From NCBI GenBank assembly GCA_037576215.1, contig JBANDB010000004.1, positions 1,488,001-1,552,000 on the forward strand: a stretch of DNA of 64,000 nt. The letters are read 5' to 3'. A model generated the notes under the pieces. That model saw nothing but the letters and a program-made list of their open reading frames with translations. It searched no databases and was not told the origin of the DNA. Shown here in pieces: positions 1 to 12,252 of the stretch (position 1 is its first letter; each line of letters opens with the position of its first letter). Both the position numbers and the translations under genes were made by a program. This DNA is from Armillaria gallica (taxonomy: Eukaryota > Basidiomycota > Agaricomycetes > Agaricales > Physalacriaceae).

Positions 1-2400
1 AAACGGCAGTAGAACGAACCGTAGAGTCTCATCCTCCAGTCATCTTTAGAATTGAAATAGACATGATAAATGTCTATAAGATCTCTCAGGACGACTTCAA
101 CACATATAACGAGCTCATACGCACACATTTGCACGGTAAGAACGCCAAAGAGGCCATACCCCCACATATACCCCAGGACCTAGAAATATTCAGTGCGACG
201 AATCCTGGGACCATAACCGACATACCAAGGGGCCGGTGCTACATAAACACATTAGTAATTTTGTCGAGAAACTACGGGAAGCAATCGAGAACACACAGGA
301 GGGGAACGTTGACGCCGGGAATCTCTACGGGAGCCATGGTAGTATGTACTGAAGGTTGATGCAGTTCCCTTGCATCCTCAGACCTTTATGCAATTTACGG
401 CGCTCCTTTAGGTGGTTTCAAGTCAACATCTGAAGAAACATATCAGATTTGATTAATGATAACATCATTCACTACACCTTAGATTTCATTGGTAAGCGTC
501 TTCTTAAAACACAGATCCTCTGTTTCTGACGTGGCGGTCGACAAGAAATATTAGGCATCTATGCCATCTTGATGAACATTTACAGCGGCACATACAGTTC
601 AGACGCTGCACAGCACTGTTCCATATAATACGGCACTACTTATATTTGGAAAGTCGCAACTGCACATGGTGTTCAGTCACGCATGACAGTTGAGTACTTT
701 CCGCCCTGCATGACCGTAATGTTACACCCGCAAAAGGAAAATTTTAGACGAGCTGGTTCGTGGCTCGTGAGCAATCGTGTGGCGACAACGACTATGTCCT
801 TCAAGGTTCGTACGGCATTGTAAATATTGTAACATCGTGCACACCAAATTTTGGGGAGAAAAACAGATTTATTAGGAGATCTACAGGGTATGCATACGTT
901 ATGAGTACTACTCTAAGTCCTAACTAAGTACTATTGATGGGCAGGCCAAACTCGCAGTGGGCCGTCAGGTCATGCTAGCGGCACTACATGTTGACGGTTT
1001 CTGTCGCGCGCGCCGCCAGGTTGTACACGGTATCAAAGAGGTTGGCATCAGCCTCGAAGAAGCGTGGGTAGGGTCAGCAGCTGGCGAGGATCACCAGGAA
1101 GTTTAGCGTAGTGGTGTAGTCGACGAGGTGGGCGGCGGGCGCTATGGCTGTCGTTGTCGTGGGAATAGCGGTGGTGGCTACCACTAGTGCAGGCGGAGGT
1201 CGTAATGCCGGATGCGCGAGTGGAGATGAAGAGCGGGAGGGTGGCGGAATTCTGACCGTCGTTGGAAGGCCGTGGTTGGTGGTGGCTAATGGTCGAGATG
1301 AGCTGACCTGTGCTCTCAGTCAGCTCGACTGAAAATTTCCATTTTTGGACTCACGTGGCAACCGACCTAAGGGCGGAAAGTCAAAAACTACCCAAGACCA
1401 GGATGCTCACATACCGGTCAGCCTACCTTTGAAAGATAACATCGGCAGCCAGCTTCTCTTTAATCATCCAGTCGTTGACATCACCGTCACCCTTACCAGT
1501 TCCGAGTTTCGGGGTGTCTTTGACTTTTGGGGCTATCCTCCCGCAAAAGACCTTCTTCCCTGTCTGATTCCTTTCATCAGACAGGGCGTCTTGCATATAA
1601 CCGAACAAATAACTTGCCTCCAGCGGGACTTTGAAACACGCTAATAAGTACCAGGAGGCCCATCGAGATAACACGTGTGACCAAATTCACGAATAAGGGT
1701 CGAGAGATCATACAATGCCGACATGAGGAGCGGGATTGCATCGCTGCCTTGCAAAAGTCTTCTGTATGGAAAGGGGCATCTGGGAAATACCTCACGGCAG
1801 CCGGTATCTTTGTAAGAGGAAGATATGCATTGAACGGAGGTGATTCGGCCGGCCTCGACGTGCGGAAGGTAGATACAGTAACACATATCCAGGAGGCAAC
1901 AAGGCGAGAAATCGCATGACTGCCGGAATAGCGCGAGGATCAATAGAACAGATATCAGTCAAAATTTGGAGAAACCGGTGTCGCTGGGGTCGTAGTATGA
2001 GCCAGGGCTGTCATTTCACATCTTTATCTTGAAGTTCAGGGTAAGCTTCAATAGCAGCTACCTCTTTTGCCATTAGACTTTTCAGGTTGTTTTGCGACTG
2101 CGGGGCAGAGATATGTGGTGAGGGATATCCTCCTACAAAACGAGACAAGACAGGCTCATACTAATGCATACGTTGTGTCTCGTGGCAACGAGATTGTGTC
2201 CGATGCTTGAACTTCTCGGTCTAACCTGGTACACACATCTAAGCGCATTGTTCAATACAGGGTCAACTGATGGTTCGACCGTGTCTAAAGATATTCAATG
2301 AACTCTGACTCTTTAAAATGGAAGTAAAATCTGGGCTAACAGATCTCACCGCTCCATGGCGAATCCCCATATACAAAGTGTCCTTCAGAAGCAAGGCCGC
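1..2400. repeat. Diverged segmental duplication, copy 1 (pairs with 53118-54420)
   Basis: The first bases of the window match the sequence beginning at 53118 almost base for base, and the match continues, with substitutions and indels, to about 2400 (54420 in the other copy). The shared part includes the minus-strand end of an exon of the DUF6534-like membrane-protein pseudogene described at 52.1-53.2 kb, cut here by the window edge. The main difference is the 702-bp insertion at 688-1389. No open gene survives. A minus-strand stretch around 2060-2330 corresponds to a better preserved coding-looking stretch at 53989-54393, which I do not recognise. Confidence 0.8.
688..1389. mobile_element. 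702-bp non-autonomous TIR element with degenerate 9-bp target duplication
   Basis: This block is absent from the paralogous segment at 53.8 kb, where the flanks are contiguous. Its ends are inverted repeats: both begin AGTT and share ACTTTCCGCCCT about 8-10 bases in. The flanking nonamers 679-687 and 1390-1398 agree at 7 of 9 positions, as expected of an old target-site duplication. A 9-bp duplication is typical of Mutator-like elements, but the superfamily is an inference. The interior holds only a short low-complexity frame (1144-1332) that I do not regard as a gene. Confidence 0.7.
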
Positions 2401-3071
2401 ATCCAATCACGAGTCGGCATTTGGTGCGAACTTTGAATTTTGCTGCCTCCTCCTTGGGTGCTGAAGAACGTACACTCGAGACATCGATCACGAAGGCATC
2501 GAGATCTGAAGAAACGTATAGCGACTAGGCCCGTATTGCACAAGCCGTAGGATAGGGGAGAAAGGACCGTGGCCCCCGACTCTCGAGTGTTATGGAAATA
2601 CTATGTCGCAACTATAACGGATCCATGAGTTCAACAAGTTCAAGAGTAACATTGATGAATAGCACAAACCAGAATATGACATTTGAAAAATGCTTTCCGC
2701 CAACAACTCACGCCAGGCAACTCTTGACATTGGGAAGTCTCAGGAAGACGAATATCAACGCCTAATTTCCAAGGCGTTGCCGCTGGAATACAAGCTGACT
2801 TTGCGAGCATGTGATGAGCTGGGTAATCATGACCAGCATTATTGCGTACACACCAGCACAGTGTCCGCCTTTAATCCTCCTTCGTTTATCGTTTCAGCTC
2901 CGCAGGGTCACCGGTCAGATAGCAAGGATTTAAAGCATGGTTGAAAGAGGCAGCGTCTATTGTAGGCAAGAACATGGCTGGCATTTGAGGAGAGCAACCA
3001 GAGGGACGGTGGTCGACGAGACCAAGGCCCCGCGGCAGATCTCGGCATCTGGGTTGCCCGATAGTTGACGA
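2401..3071. other. No supported gene; one unrecognised short ORF
   Basis: The longest ATG-started frame is an 84-codon plus-strand ORF at 2690-2944 that matches nothing I recognise and has no visible partner exons. I see nothing else in this stretch. Confidence 0.5.
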
Positions 3072-3468
3072 TGACATCATGACCTCCGCGGCTGACCCTC
3101 AGAATCTGTACCGCAAGTCGCAGGCATCTTTTACAAAAAACTGGTACTTATTTTGCAAGGACTGGTTAAATTTCAATTAATTTATATTAGTCGCTCAAGG
3201 ACGAATAAATCGGAGAGCGTATGCAAATCCACCAATAGGCGGTCATGGATCTACCGCGTTTCCTTTCGCACGGCCCGAAGGAAAAAAACCACAGGGCCTA
3301 GTGTCGTTCTCGTGCTCTCAGACATCCATCTTTTCATTCTCACTGTCTCCCAGCAATGAGTAACAACAAAGTATCCAGAACCAGCATCGCACGTTGTGCT
3401 GCTGTTGCGGTAATCGAATGCCTCAAAACTCTCAATGTTCGCTGGGGTATCTATGGCGACCTGGTCAG
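3072..3468 (+). pseudogene. Truncated start of an NTase-like paralogue (5' flank plus about 37 codons)
   Basis: The stretch 3072-3468 is a diverged duplicate of 57402-57830. It carries the upstream region and an ATG at 3356 whose product begins MSNNKVSRTS, matching the paralogue at 57717 (MSNNKLSRTS) through the motif NVRWGIYGDL. After about residue 37 the similarity stops abruptly at about 3465, and the sequence becomes homologous to the 28.13-kb segment instead. The ORF runs on to 3775 only because the foreign frame is open by chance. The gene is therefore a chimeric, truncated relic. Confidence 0.65.
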
Positions 3469-5900
3469 GGGCGCCAAGAAGAGAGGCAGAGGTTGGAGTG
3501 GACAGATTTACGGTCACCGAGTAGGTATCCGAAGGAAATGGTCTGCAGTACAGAGTTCAGTCAAGACTGAAACGAATTATAAAAATGGACTTACTTCGAA
3601 AATCTGTCGGAATTCTGATGAGACGAGGCGCATCATCCTTAAGAAAAGGCAATGGCGGTACCCAATAGTAGCCATGTTGACGCGGTGGCAACCCCTACGG
3701 CGTGTACTCAATGCCCGCCTCCGTATGTCGACAGGTAGGGACGCGTGGTCGGAAAAAACCGTTGGAAAAGAATGAGCACCCCGCAGATCACGTCTGAACG
3801 AAACACGATTCGTATTGGACTGGGTGCCGAGAAATCGACCAGAGGCGCTCCAAGTGAAAGACAAAGTGGGGGAGTTGTGGATAACGGTTCATGAGATTAT
3901 GGTTTGCATGAGTGGATAATTAGAAAGGGACGGAAACTTCTGTGAAGGGCCCAGTGTGAGTTGCTATTGTCGAGAGATTGACGAGAGCAGGAATAATGAT
4001 TGAATATTGACGACTGTGGCTACCACGCTCTGAGACGACAACAAGCAAGCTTGCTCATTGGTCTTCGAGTGCCTGCAAAGAATAACATTCAGCTCAGCTT
4101 CAGAAGACGAAGCAGAGCAAAACTTACATCGACGACTTTCAAAATTCCACATCTCCCGACCGCAGTGAGTCCCAATAACACCAGGTTATGTGGCCTCGTT
4201 CCTTCAAGCTCGGCTATCCTCGAGTAGTTGCACGCCTAGCCGCATAAAATGAAAACTTCAGCGAGATGCAAGCATGAGATTCGCGGTAGAATAAGTCGTC
4301 CTAAATATGCTATAGTTATTTTGAGAGAACGCAGCAGAGGATGTCAAAAATTCTTAGCTTGGCGCCTTCCTACGAAGATATAGATGGTTCACTGCATCTA
4401 TCAATCTTGAAATTGTAGTACGCCCATATAAAATTCCGGATAGTAGTGTTTTCGTACGATGCCAGAGTGCTAGCATGTGTAAGGGACGATGCGATGCACA
4501 GAAGGGCCCGGGAGATCACAAGCGAAAAAGCTTTCAGGCAGAGTCGGCCGCCATCCATTTTCAATGTCCCTAAACAAGCATCTCCAAAAACTGCAGAATG
4601 TGAAATATAGTCGCAGTTAGTCCTGATTTCAAATCGGAGAAGAAAGCTACCTATGCGCCTACAAAGTGACAAACATCCTCCATACTCCAGAGTGCAGAGT
4701 GGGCCAGAGCATCGTTGGCATCGGAGACACGGAGAAACGAATTGTGCAGAAGTTTTGCAGCAGTGGTACTCGGGAGTCGCGTTGAAGAAGTTGTAGGTCG
4801 GCCAATTCGGCCCGACTTCCGGTTCGTGGTCATCGGCCAAATTCGGCTTCGGGATTCACCTCCTTCCAAAACTGGCGTCGTCTTGTAGTCCACGTTCTCT
4901 CTCACTGTCATTTTCTGAAGGAACTTCTTGTGGACATATGGAGTGTTTAGGATGTCTCGCAAAACACCAAACCACCGGCCCTTCTGCAGAATTCGTCGAG
5001 ATGGACGCTGCGCCGCGCTCGTTTCCACGGATATCCGACTCTCAGTGATTACTCATACTCTGCTACGCAGACAAGTAGTGGCTTGATGACGATTTGGGAG
5101 AACCGGCATCGAGTAGTCACCGGGAGATAGTGGTGATGGTGGTGCTCATAGCCGTTGTGGTCGATTGGGTGAGTCGTTCGATTCCATTGACTGGCACGCC
5201 ATAGCTTATGGGGAGAAAAATGTCAAGATGTGTTCACGAGTCGGACCGTTTTCAATGCGCGTGCCGGTAAGCTGTCCTTTCGCTCTGAGTTGGTTTCTCT
5301 TGCTGATGTTTCTGCGTGTCGGTAGAGATGATATAGAATTCTGCATAATTTGCGGACAAGTGGCACCAAAGGGAGGATGGCGCATGCTTCAAGTTCTAGA
5401 CTACGCGACCGGCGGACAGCGATTTTTAGGTGGTGGAGACTACGACGAAGAGGTTCTGCTTGACCGTGCGTCCTATTCATAATTCCTTCTCGATTTTATC
5501 TTATTTCCTCATTACAGATACTACGTATCAAGTTTCTTCAACTTATTGAATTGAGGGATGGTCGGATACTCCGACCTCCATATATCTCCTCCTATGCCTT
5601 CAATTCACGTTAGGGCCTCAAAAAGCCTTCATCATACTCTCCGTCGGACCCCAGATCCCGACTTCCTACAACCAGCTCCTCGTCGTCCAATCCCAGGACG
5701 AGCCTCACCTTTTCCGACTATTCGTTTTTCTATGGATATCTTCTCTCCAGGCTCTGTCAGCATTTATCCCATGCTGCTCATGCGCATATATGACGACAAA
5801 TCTCCGCGTAAGCAGGGCGTCCTGCTGATTATTCTTTGAGCATCTATTCTCGTCGCGCAAATATCACTCTTAGTGAGCTCCTCAGTTTGCGATGAATGGC
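3466..5900. repeat. Diverged segmental duplication, copy 1 (pairs with 28130-31520)
   Basis: From the phrase around 3480 (gagtggacagattta) onward this block aligns in order with 28.13-31.5 kb, including shared stretches near 3540-3660/29150-29280, 4000-4160/29680-29840 and 4880-5030/30560-30740. The minus strand contains coding-looking fragments in both copies (for example 4651-5028 here, 29447-29899 there). Frames are shifted between the copies, so the ancestral gene is decayed. I do not recognise it. Confidence 0.7.
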
Positions 5901-7385
5901 TCACCGCAAAGGAGAGAGGTCGCATCATCAATCCTTTGACTTGTCCGAATGGTACTTCCGGATCGGTTTTGATCTCCAAGTTGCCGCATTGTACGTTTCA
6001 CCTGCCTGATCTTTCTTTATAGTGCTAATTATCCTATATAGACACACGTACTCTGCCAGTTACCGCCAGCTTCAGATCTCAAAGCCTCTAACACTACGCG
6101 CTGCTAACTTCCTGGTCTATGTTCACCTCTACTCCCCCCCACACACACCACAGCTCACTTCTCGATACGTGATCCTTGCATTGGCTACCAGAAACTCTGA
6201 CGAAGGGCGCCATCATCACGAGCCACCATTGTCATTCCTGAATCGACGAATCGGCAGCTCACACGTCAATACCTGTACCTCCTTATCAACGATCTCTTCA
6301 CCTCTAGTAATCCAGTTCCGGTGCGGCAGAAACGCTGCCCATTGTGACGTTTCGGATGCATGGTGGGGAGTAGGCTTTCATTCTGCTGTCTGAACGGCGT
6401 GGTAGCTATACAACAAAATCGCAGGAGGATGGAAAAGGCGAAGGCCGCAAAGCTGCAGGTGGCGGTTTTGAGGAACCTTGTGTGAGGTCGAGCAGCGGAG
6501 GGTTTTCTCGATAACGGTGGCACTGTGTTACGCGCAAGAGACGGCAGTTATGTTCGAGGAACCCACACACTGGCGCCGTGTATTTATGTCGCGTTATAGA
6601 CAGATCCCTTTATCTGCTTCCCAAAGTACATTCAAGACTTTCCCCGATATGCGACGCCCACTTGTCACCAAGTATCGACCCTCCATTTGTCATAATCTCT
6701 TGCACGCATACGTCCCTCGCTGGATCCAAATAATCTAGGCCGCATTGGCTCAATGAAGATTGTTGCGTGGTGACACATGGTACGAAGCACACGATCTTAC
6801 GACAGACGCTAAATGTACGGCTCGCTACCTATGCTTGTGCTTTAAGTAAAAATAATAAATAAAAGAAAAGAAAAGAAAAAAGAAAAAGAGAAGGGGAAGG
6901 AGAGATATGACTGAACATTGTACTGACCTATCCGGGACCGCGTAAAGGGATAGAAATTGGACGTTGAGGCAGAAGGTTATGGTGCGGGGAGAACGATGCA
7001 CTGCCACCGGTGATTTCCATCATCGGCTATCGTGCCGCGAGGTAGCAAATAATTTAATTTCTCCTAATTTGGAGTCTACATTCCCCCCAAATTTTAACAG
7101 TAGAATATGTAGTACTATATCCATAGGACTGTATTTTTTCAGCATTTTACGCTTCGATGAAATAATTTGGGAGATTTCACCGCCCTTTTCAATGCTATCA
7201 ATGCTATCTAGCGGAGTTTTATTTTCGGCTCTACGGCTGCCGCACTCGTCGCCATCCACATCATCAAGGGGGCGGCGCGCCTAAAATCCGGCACATAGGG
7301 TGGGGGGGGAGGGGGGGAGGGGTACGGACCTTAAACGCGAAACTGACTGCCTTCTCTGAAATGGCATATTCTGCATGCAAAACGG
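5901..7385. other. No supported gene; purine tract and G-run
   Basis: ORFs here are short and overlap one another on both strands without a convincing exon structure. A purine-rich tract lies at 6846-6905. G-runs occupy about 7301-7321 and are followed by the phrase CCTTAAACGCGAAA, which recurs after another G-rich run near 8089. I see no gene. Confidence 0.4.
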
Positions 7386-7492
7386 CTAGCTTGCAGCTGA
7401 TTTCCATGAAAGACAACATTTAGTGCAATCTACATTGGATTGCCGCGGCTGGGCACGGCCAGGAACGCAGATTGAGCAAATATAGTAATGGC

Positions 7493-8002
7493 ATGGCTGA
7501 GTCAACGATAACAGGCAGTTCGGGCCGTGTTCCGTTTCTAGGACTTTCGTTGATTCCGCGGTCATCACAGCTTGATGGGGAAGAAGAAGAATACAGCACC
7601 GGTGAGAACAGACCTAGCGTGCGTACAGCATCTTTCTGACCCTTTGCCTTTCCCTTAGACCGTGTTCGACGTGTCAAGCAGTGGGCTCACGGCTACGCAC
7701 TTTGCATTCTTCACAGAAACGGAAGAGAGCAGACTTCGATGCCAATCCAGGGTTCAGCGGACCATATGTTTGTGATGAATGTGATCTGGTAATTGTCGTG
7801 TTGGAGCTCTTGACGTGTAACTGTCCAGGGTGCTACTTGAAGGTAAGATCTGGCATTGTTTACTGCTTCTCACTGTGGCTTATATCTCTCAAAGTATCAT
7901 CTCTCGTGTCGAGGGCTTCTTGAAAAGCCTGCTAATGAGTGGTTCTGTGATGATGATTGCAAAAGAAATGCTGGATTTCGAGTTTCGCGGAGACGACGCT
8001 GA
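7493..8002 (+). CDS. PHD-finger protein, C-terminal part (upstream exons uncertain)
   Basis: A single PHD zinc finger is encoded by two exons. The exon ending at 7842 carries CDEC and then CNCPGC. A 52-nt GT-AG intron (7843-7894) follows. The last exon, 7895-8002, carries the H-x2-C and W-F-C-x3-C ends of the finger and a basic tail with stop TGA at 8000. PHD fingers of this form read histone H3 tails, so a chromatin role is likely. The frame is open back to about 7650. A likely acceptor (CACAG) at 7716 would start the exon with a KRKR nuclear-localisation-like stretch. A short frame starting ATG at 7493 could be an upstream exon, but no combination of donor and acceptor I tried keeps the frame. 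The gene is either incompletely resolved here or is a 5'-truncated pseudogene. Confidence 0.6.
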
Positions 8003-8760
8003 TTAAAGTGGTGTAGCTGTAGAATTTATCTTCCCAAAATGGATATATTACTACCCGATTAGGAAGGAGAGGGAGGGGGGGTGGTCACCTTAAACGCGAA
8101 AATGTACGCCATGTGTCTTTTTTGAATCCCGCCGCCCCCTTGCACATCATGCTCTCGGGGCGTCGACTCATATTTTGACCTTACATATTATTATTATACC
8201 GCATATACACATTACTCGCTCTCTGCCTATCCTCAGACAATATTCTCGCAGCATGTGCCAATTATTTTCTGAACATACTCATCACTAGCATGGCTCACAG
8301 ATTGTATACAACCTCCAGCACGATGAAATGGACACACAAGATCAAGATGGATGTCCTTAGTACTCACTTTTACTTGCTATTGACTATTATTAGTTAATAC
8401 TATCGTGTTTCGGACCTCAATCTACTTCATGTTGCCTGTCTTCAGAGATTATCTATGGTAAAACATTCCCCTTCTTGGTGCAGGTGAGGTTTGAATTATA
8501 GTGTTCTTAAATATGTGTGTGTATGTACAGAATAGAAGAGTAGATTCTAAAACGAAGGTGTAACGTCGCACCATCGTAGGTTCAAACTTAGCGACGTGCA
8601 CTTGCCCATTGTGGAGGCTTCCGGCCACGAGGCTTGTGGCGTGGAAAACTATCACTACTCTTAGAATAACAAATACATTAAAACTCTGCTAGCTAGCGTT
8701 AGCGATAGCAAGGTAGGCTCATGCACCAGCCACCTTCGGTAAGCACACGTGGCTTCGCTG
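8003..8760. other. No gene seen
   Basis: AT-rich sequence downstream of the PHD-finger gene. The only frame of note (8449-8655, minus) has no recognisable content. Confidence 0.4.
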
Positions 8761-8771
8761 ATCACGGTTAC

Positions 8772-9232
8772 CGAAGGGGCTGGGCAAATTGGAGACACTT
8801 TTGGGGGTCACGCTTTTGTGACACTGGACTTAGAAAAATTCACCTCGTCGGCAGCTGGAACGCCTCTTTCCTCTGCACCTGGCACTGACTATTCAAGTAT
8901 TATACATTCATATGATCCAAACTAGCCTACACAATGATTTTAAAGTGTGAATTGCCCTTCAGAGTCGCATATTTGCTCCCAGATTAGTTGCCCACTGAAA
9001 CAACCTCAAATTTCAGAAAATTCATAGAATAAATTTTAGAACGACGGAAAACAACAATATAATGTGTATTTAGCATGTATTGTACCATTCATAAGCTGTA
9101 GTGGGGTCGTTGAGGCAGGGTGGCCAGCGAGCATGCGCAGGAAGGGGAGATCAACGAAATTTTCCTAAGTCCAATGTCACATTTTGGCGGGCCCCCAAAA
9201 GTATCTCCGAATTGCCCAGTCCCTTCACAAGC
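8772..9232. mobile_element. Inverted-repeat (MITE-like) element
   Basis: The left arm (about 8772-8845) and the reverse complement of the right arm (about 9157-9232) share gaagg-g-ctgggcaa, then cttttggggg, then a CACTGGACTTAG-like stretch, in the same order over roughly 70 bases with scattered mismatches. The centre is about 310 bases with no ORF of note. This is the shape of a short non-autonomous TIR transposon or a foldback. I could not define its exact outer ends or a target duplication. Confidence 0.5.
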
Positions 9233-9987
9233 TAAACTTTGCTGACCAAATAAACAACCAAACAAATAATTTACCAAACAACCCATATAGGGAATAAGGC
9301 TTGTGAACGGGACTGGCTAGCGAGTCTAATAGCAAGGCACCAGCATGAGTAACGACCCAAATGCCAAATGACGGCATTTTTTTCCTTTTGTCGATGCTGT
9401 TCAGTTGATGGACACTTGATAGATACTCGGTGCTGGGTATGTTAGGACTCGAGGAGTTACGGTCAATCGAGCATCATCTAGGAATTATCTCCCTTTGAAC
9501 TGGCGATGCTAGTAATACGCATTGTGCTCCGACCTTATCATCACTCTGTTGTCAGAGGAATGCACATCCCGGGCTGTCTTCTTTTGCTGAGTTTTACTGC
9601 TGGGTAGTGACATTGATATTGCTGGAGTTCGTCTAGGATGAGAAATACTCTGCGCAAAAATGAACTCACTCGGTATTTTGACATGATACGTATCTTACAT
9701 CAATCTAATGTAGTCACGGAGTGAGTAGACTATCGGAAGAACAATGCATACACGTGGAAAGCTGGATTCAAATTCTTGGGTGTCTATCTCCATGAATGTT
9801 GATTGTTGTGATACACTTCAATGGGCCCAACTATTCATACTGCGGTGACGAGCCGCCTCTCCGCTTAGTGAACCTACAGCTTTAGTGCTACACCAAGTTG
9901 ATCCCCAGAGGAGCTCCAATAGTATGTGATGCTGTGTAACCATTCATCTTCGCATCCTCATTCCGCTGAGACTTAGGGAAAGTCAAA
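9233..9987. other. Upstream flank of the truncated HET gene; no gene
   Basis: From about 9780 this aligns with the region upstream of the intact HET gene (about 32010-32160), including the sequence just before the ATG. It is therefore the duplicated promoter and 5' flank. I see no ORF of interest. Confidence 0.5.
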
Positions 9988-10693
9988 ATGGATGGGGAGG
10001 AATGGTACGAACATTATGAATGGACTGGCATACACAGGGGATTTGAGCATGCGCAGGTAAGCATACAATAACGTGAAAGTACAGGTAGAAAATAATGTGC
10101 TTTAGTACGCAAAGATATATCGCACGTATGAGAGTCTCGCTGAGGTGACCCTCTCTGCCTCCACCGAGACTGGTGAACCAGAACCATCCATTCCAGTGCC
10201 GAAGCAGAAGTTCTACACAGGTAGGAAGCCCGTGATATCCTCCTCTGTCGCCGACACTCCTTGCTCTAAGTTCGAAGTTGCCGGTCTCTTAGAGAAGCTA
10301 AACATTATCCTCGGCACATCATACACCCTGGAAATGCATTCCCTATACTCTCTCCTTCAAGCCTACATCATCCAGGAGTACGACTTTGGCACCGCCTTTA
10401 GTTATCTTCGCCCATTTTGGTATGATGACTTGACCAACATCGAAGACACACTACACGTCCGCGAGGCGTGCGATCAGCAGATGAGGCAAGATGTACTTGT
10501 AAATAACAAGATAATCAGTCACCTACTACCTCCACGACACGTCTGGGATTTGTACAGCAATCAAGTACAATCCTTTTTGCCACGATATTCACATGCAATC
10601 TCGATCTCTAGTTTTGTGGACGTCTTCGTTATCTCTGTGATTTCAGCACTGATAGCTTTCATCTCTTTATCTCACATCCCTTCTCTTCACTGA
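9988..10693 (+). pseudogene. HET-domain protein paralogue with its domain core deleted
   Basis: Exon 1 (9988-10056, 23 codons), a 49-nt GT-AG intron (10057-10105) and exon 2 match the intact gene at 32161-33945 closely in structure and sequence through the motif LLPPRHVWDLYSN (about 10565). The next base onward then matches the 3' flank of the intact gene, from about 34065. Roughly 1.33 kb, comprising the whole HET core and C-terminus, has been removed by one internal deletion, and the frame runs into former 3' flank until TGA at 10691. The N-terminal 190 residues are uninterrupted, so a truncated protein could still be made. Whether it is expressed is unknown. Confidence 0.8.
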
Positions 10694-11050
10694 TCACCAT
10701 AAGTCATGAGATCCACCTGCTTCCGAATCAGTTTACATTGATAGCAAAGGAACAAGAGTCCATAATGAGCCTAGCACATGCCGGCGGTCGGTATGTTCCT
10801 GCCTACCGTCAGCAATACTTTAGAGGAAAATGAGCAAAAACATATCGTTGAATTATGGGATGGCTTTTCATAGCACTCTCTGCTATACTAAATCCTGGAA
10901 CAACAGGTCTAAGTCCATCTATTGTCCATGACGAGGGGCCTGTGCAAAGAAGATGAGTACAAATCATGGCACCGTGGAACTGCCAGCTTACCTCCTAGTG
11001 CTAAACCATCATCAGAGTTAGGCGCCCAATGGATCAGTGAGGGACAGTAA
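10694..11050. repeat. Duplicated 3' flank of the HET gene (pairs with 34190-34550)
   Basis: This matches 34190-34550 in order with moderate divergence, for example around 10925-11030 versus 34430-34530. It ends exactly at the 9-bp target duplication (11042-11050, ggacagtaa) of the 552-bp element. Confidence 0.75.
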
Positions 11051-11188
11051 TAGTCTCTCATAGACAGACAGACGATACATACCTGATGAGAGAGGGAGGG
11101 ACGGTATGTATGTAGTCTGTTTTTTTCCCAGGGGGTCTTGCTATAACCATCGCTTCCGTTACGTAAAATTATCACATGCTCAAGGAAC

Positions 11189-11192
11189 ACGC
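11189..11192. other. Target-site duplication ACGC, left copy
   Basis: ACGC here and at 26245-26248 bracket the LTR element. In the unoccupied copy of the 552-bp element the sequence reads gaac-ACGC-ccattt once, at 61015-61018. Confidence 0.95.
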
Positions 11193-11920
11193 TGATACGC
11201 CGTCTACGCGTTCACACCTAGATTTTGCGATTTTATAATAATACTATTGCATATCTATCTTACATTAGTGATACTTAAAGGACTATAGCTGAGGCTTCGA
11301 AGCTGATAGTTAGACTAGTATGTGACTAGTAGAGCCAGGACTTAGATGCGATACCACTAGTGGGTTAAATCTACCAGCCGGCCATACTAGTGACTTGAAT
11401 GCTAACAGGGCTAAGTGAATACGGCCACTAGTGGACAAGTAACATGACTAGCGCACCAAACAAGAAGCAGAGGACACAAATCTCGTGAAGTTCAGTCACT
11501 AGCGAGCCGCTCTGGGCATAAACGCCTAAGTCAGGTTAACTAGTCACACGGCAATCTCGAAACAGGACTTAGAAATGAATTAGCAACGGATTAACCTTGC
11601 GGTAGATCCGCCGGGTGCGATACAGATCCATTGCGATTGGTACTAGTATAGCCAGGCTGCGCCTTCGATCACGATCGACAGCTGTTACAGGCACGCTCGC
11701 CTGGCTAGTCATTTATCCTTGGCACTAGTGGAGCATCGCTGGGCCCAGGACACGGAATACCACCGCTAGCGGAGCTCCTAGGCTCACTAGTCAGCAAGCG
11801 ATCGTTTCTAGACCGACTATTGTGTGATTATTCACCATTATTCGTGACTAGCCAAGAAATCCTTATCAATAATACCCCTCTAGTCAGTTATTTATATCTC
11901 GATCGTACCTTGTTTGTCAG

Positions 11921-11928
11921 TATATAAG
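11921..11928 (+). promoter_or_regulatory. TATA box in the 5' LTR
   Basis: TATATAAG lies about 730 bp into the LTR, a position suited to a core promoter that starts the genomic RNA. The same octamer is at 25606-25613 in the 3' LTR. Confidence 0.6.
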
Positions 11929-12113
11929 TAGTAGAATAGGCGCACGCGCGGCTCAGGCAAGCCATCCCCGCAATTGTGACCTACTAGTCAGTATCTAGTG
12001 CCCCAATTAAAGGCCTTTGTGCTTAACCTCGACGAAGCGGCTACTAGTCGCTAAGTTACACATAGCATTGAGTGAATAGAAGTGTCTTAGAGCAATCTTT
12101 TGTGTCCTGCAAA

Positions 12114-12252
12114 GGCCAAGAGTGTTTCGAAGTTAGTTCAAGCGAGTTCTTGAAGTTTAAAGTATTATTCTTAGGCCAAGAGCGCCACTAGTCTGCCTAG
12201 AAAGCGACTAGTCAAGTGTTTATTCACTTGTAAGACATTATAGGGCCAAGAG
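12114..12252 (+). repeat. Three GGCCAAGAG repeats in the LTR
   Basis: The nonamer occurs at 12114-12122, 12174-12182 and 12244-12252 (spacing 60 and 70 bp), downstream of the TATA box and so probably in transcribed leader. The second and third copies are both followed by gccactagt after 1-3 bases. The role is unknown; a protein-binding or RNA-structural element is possible. Confidence 0.6.

Noticed and set aside
7301..7321. G-runs as a G-quadruplex or telomere-like repeat
   Set aside because: Irregular poly-G without a telomeric repeat unit. It could form a quadruplex, but nothing links it to a function.
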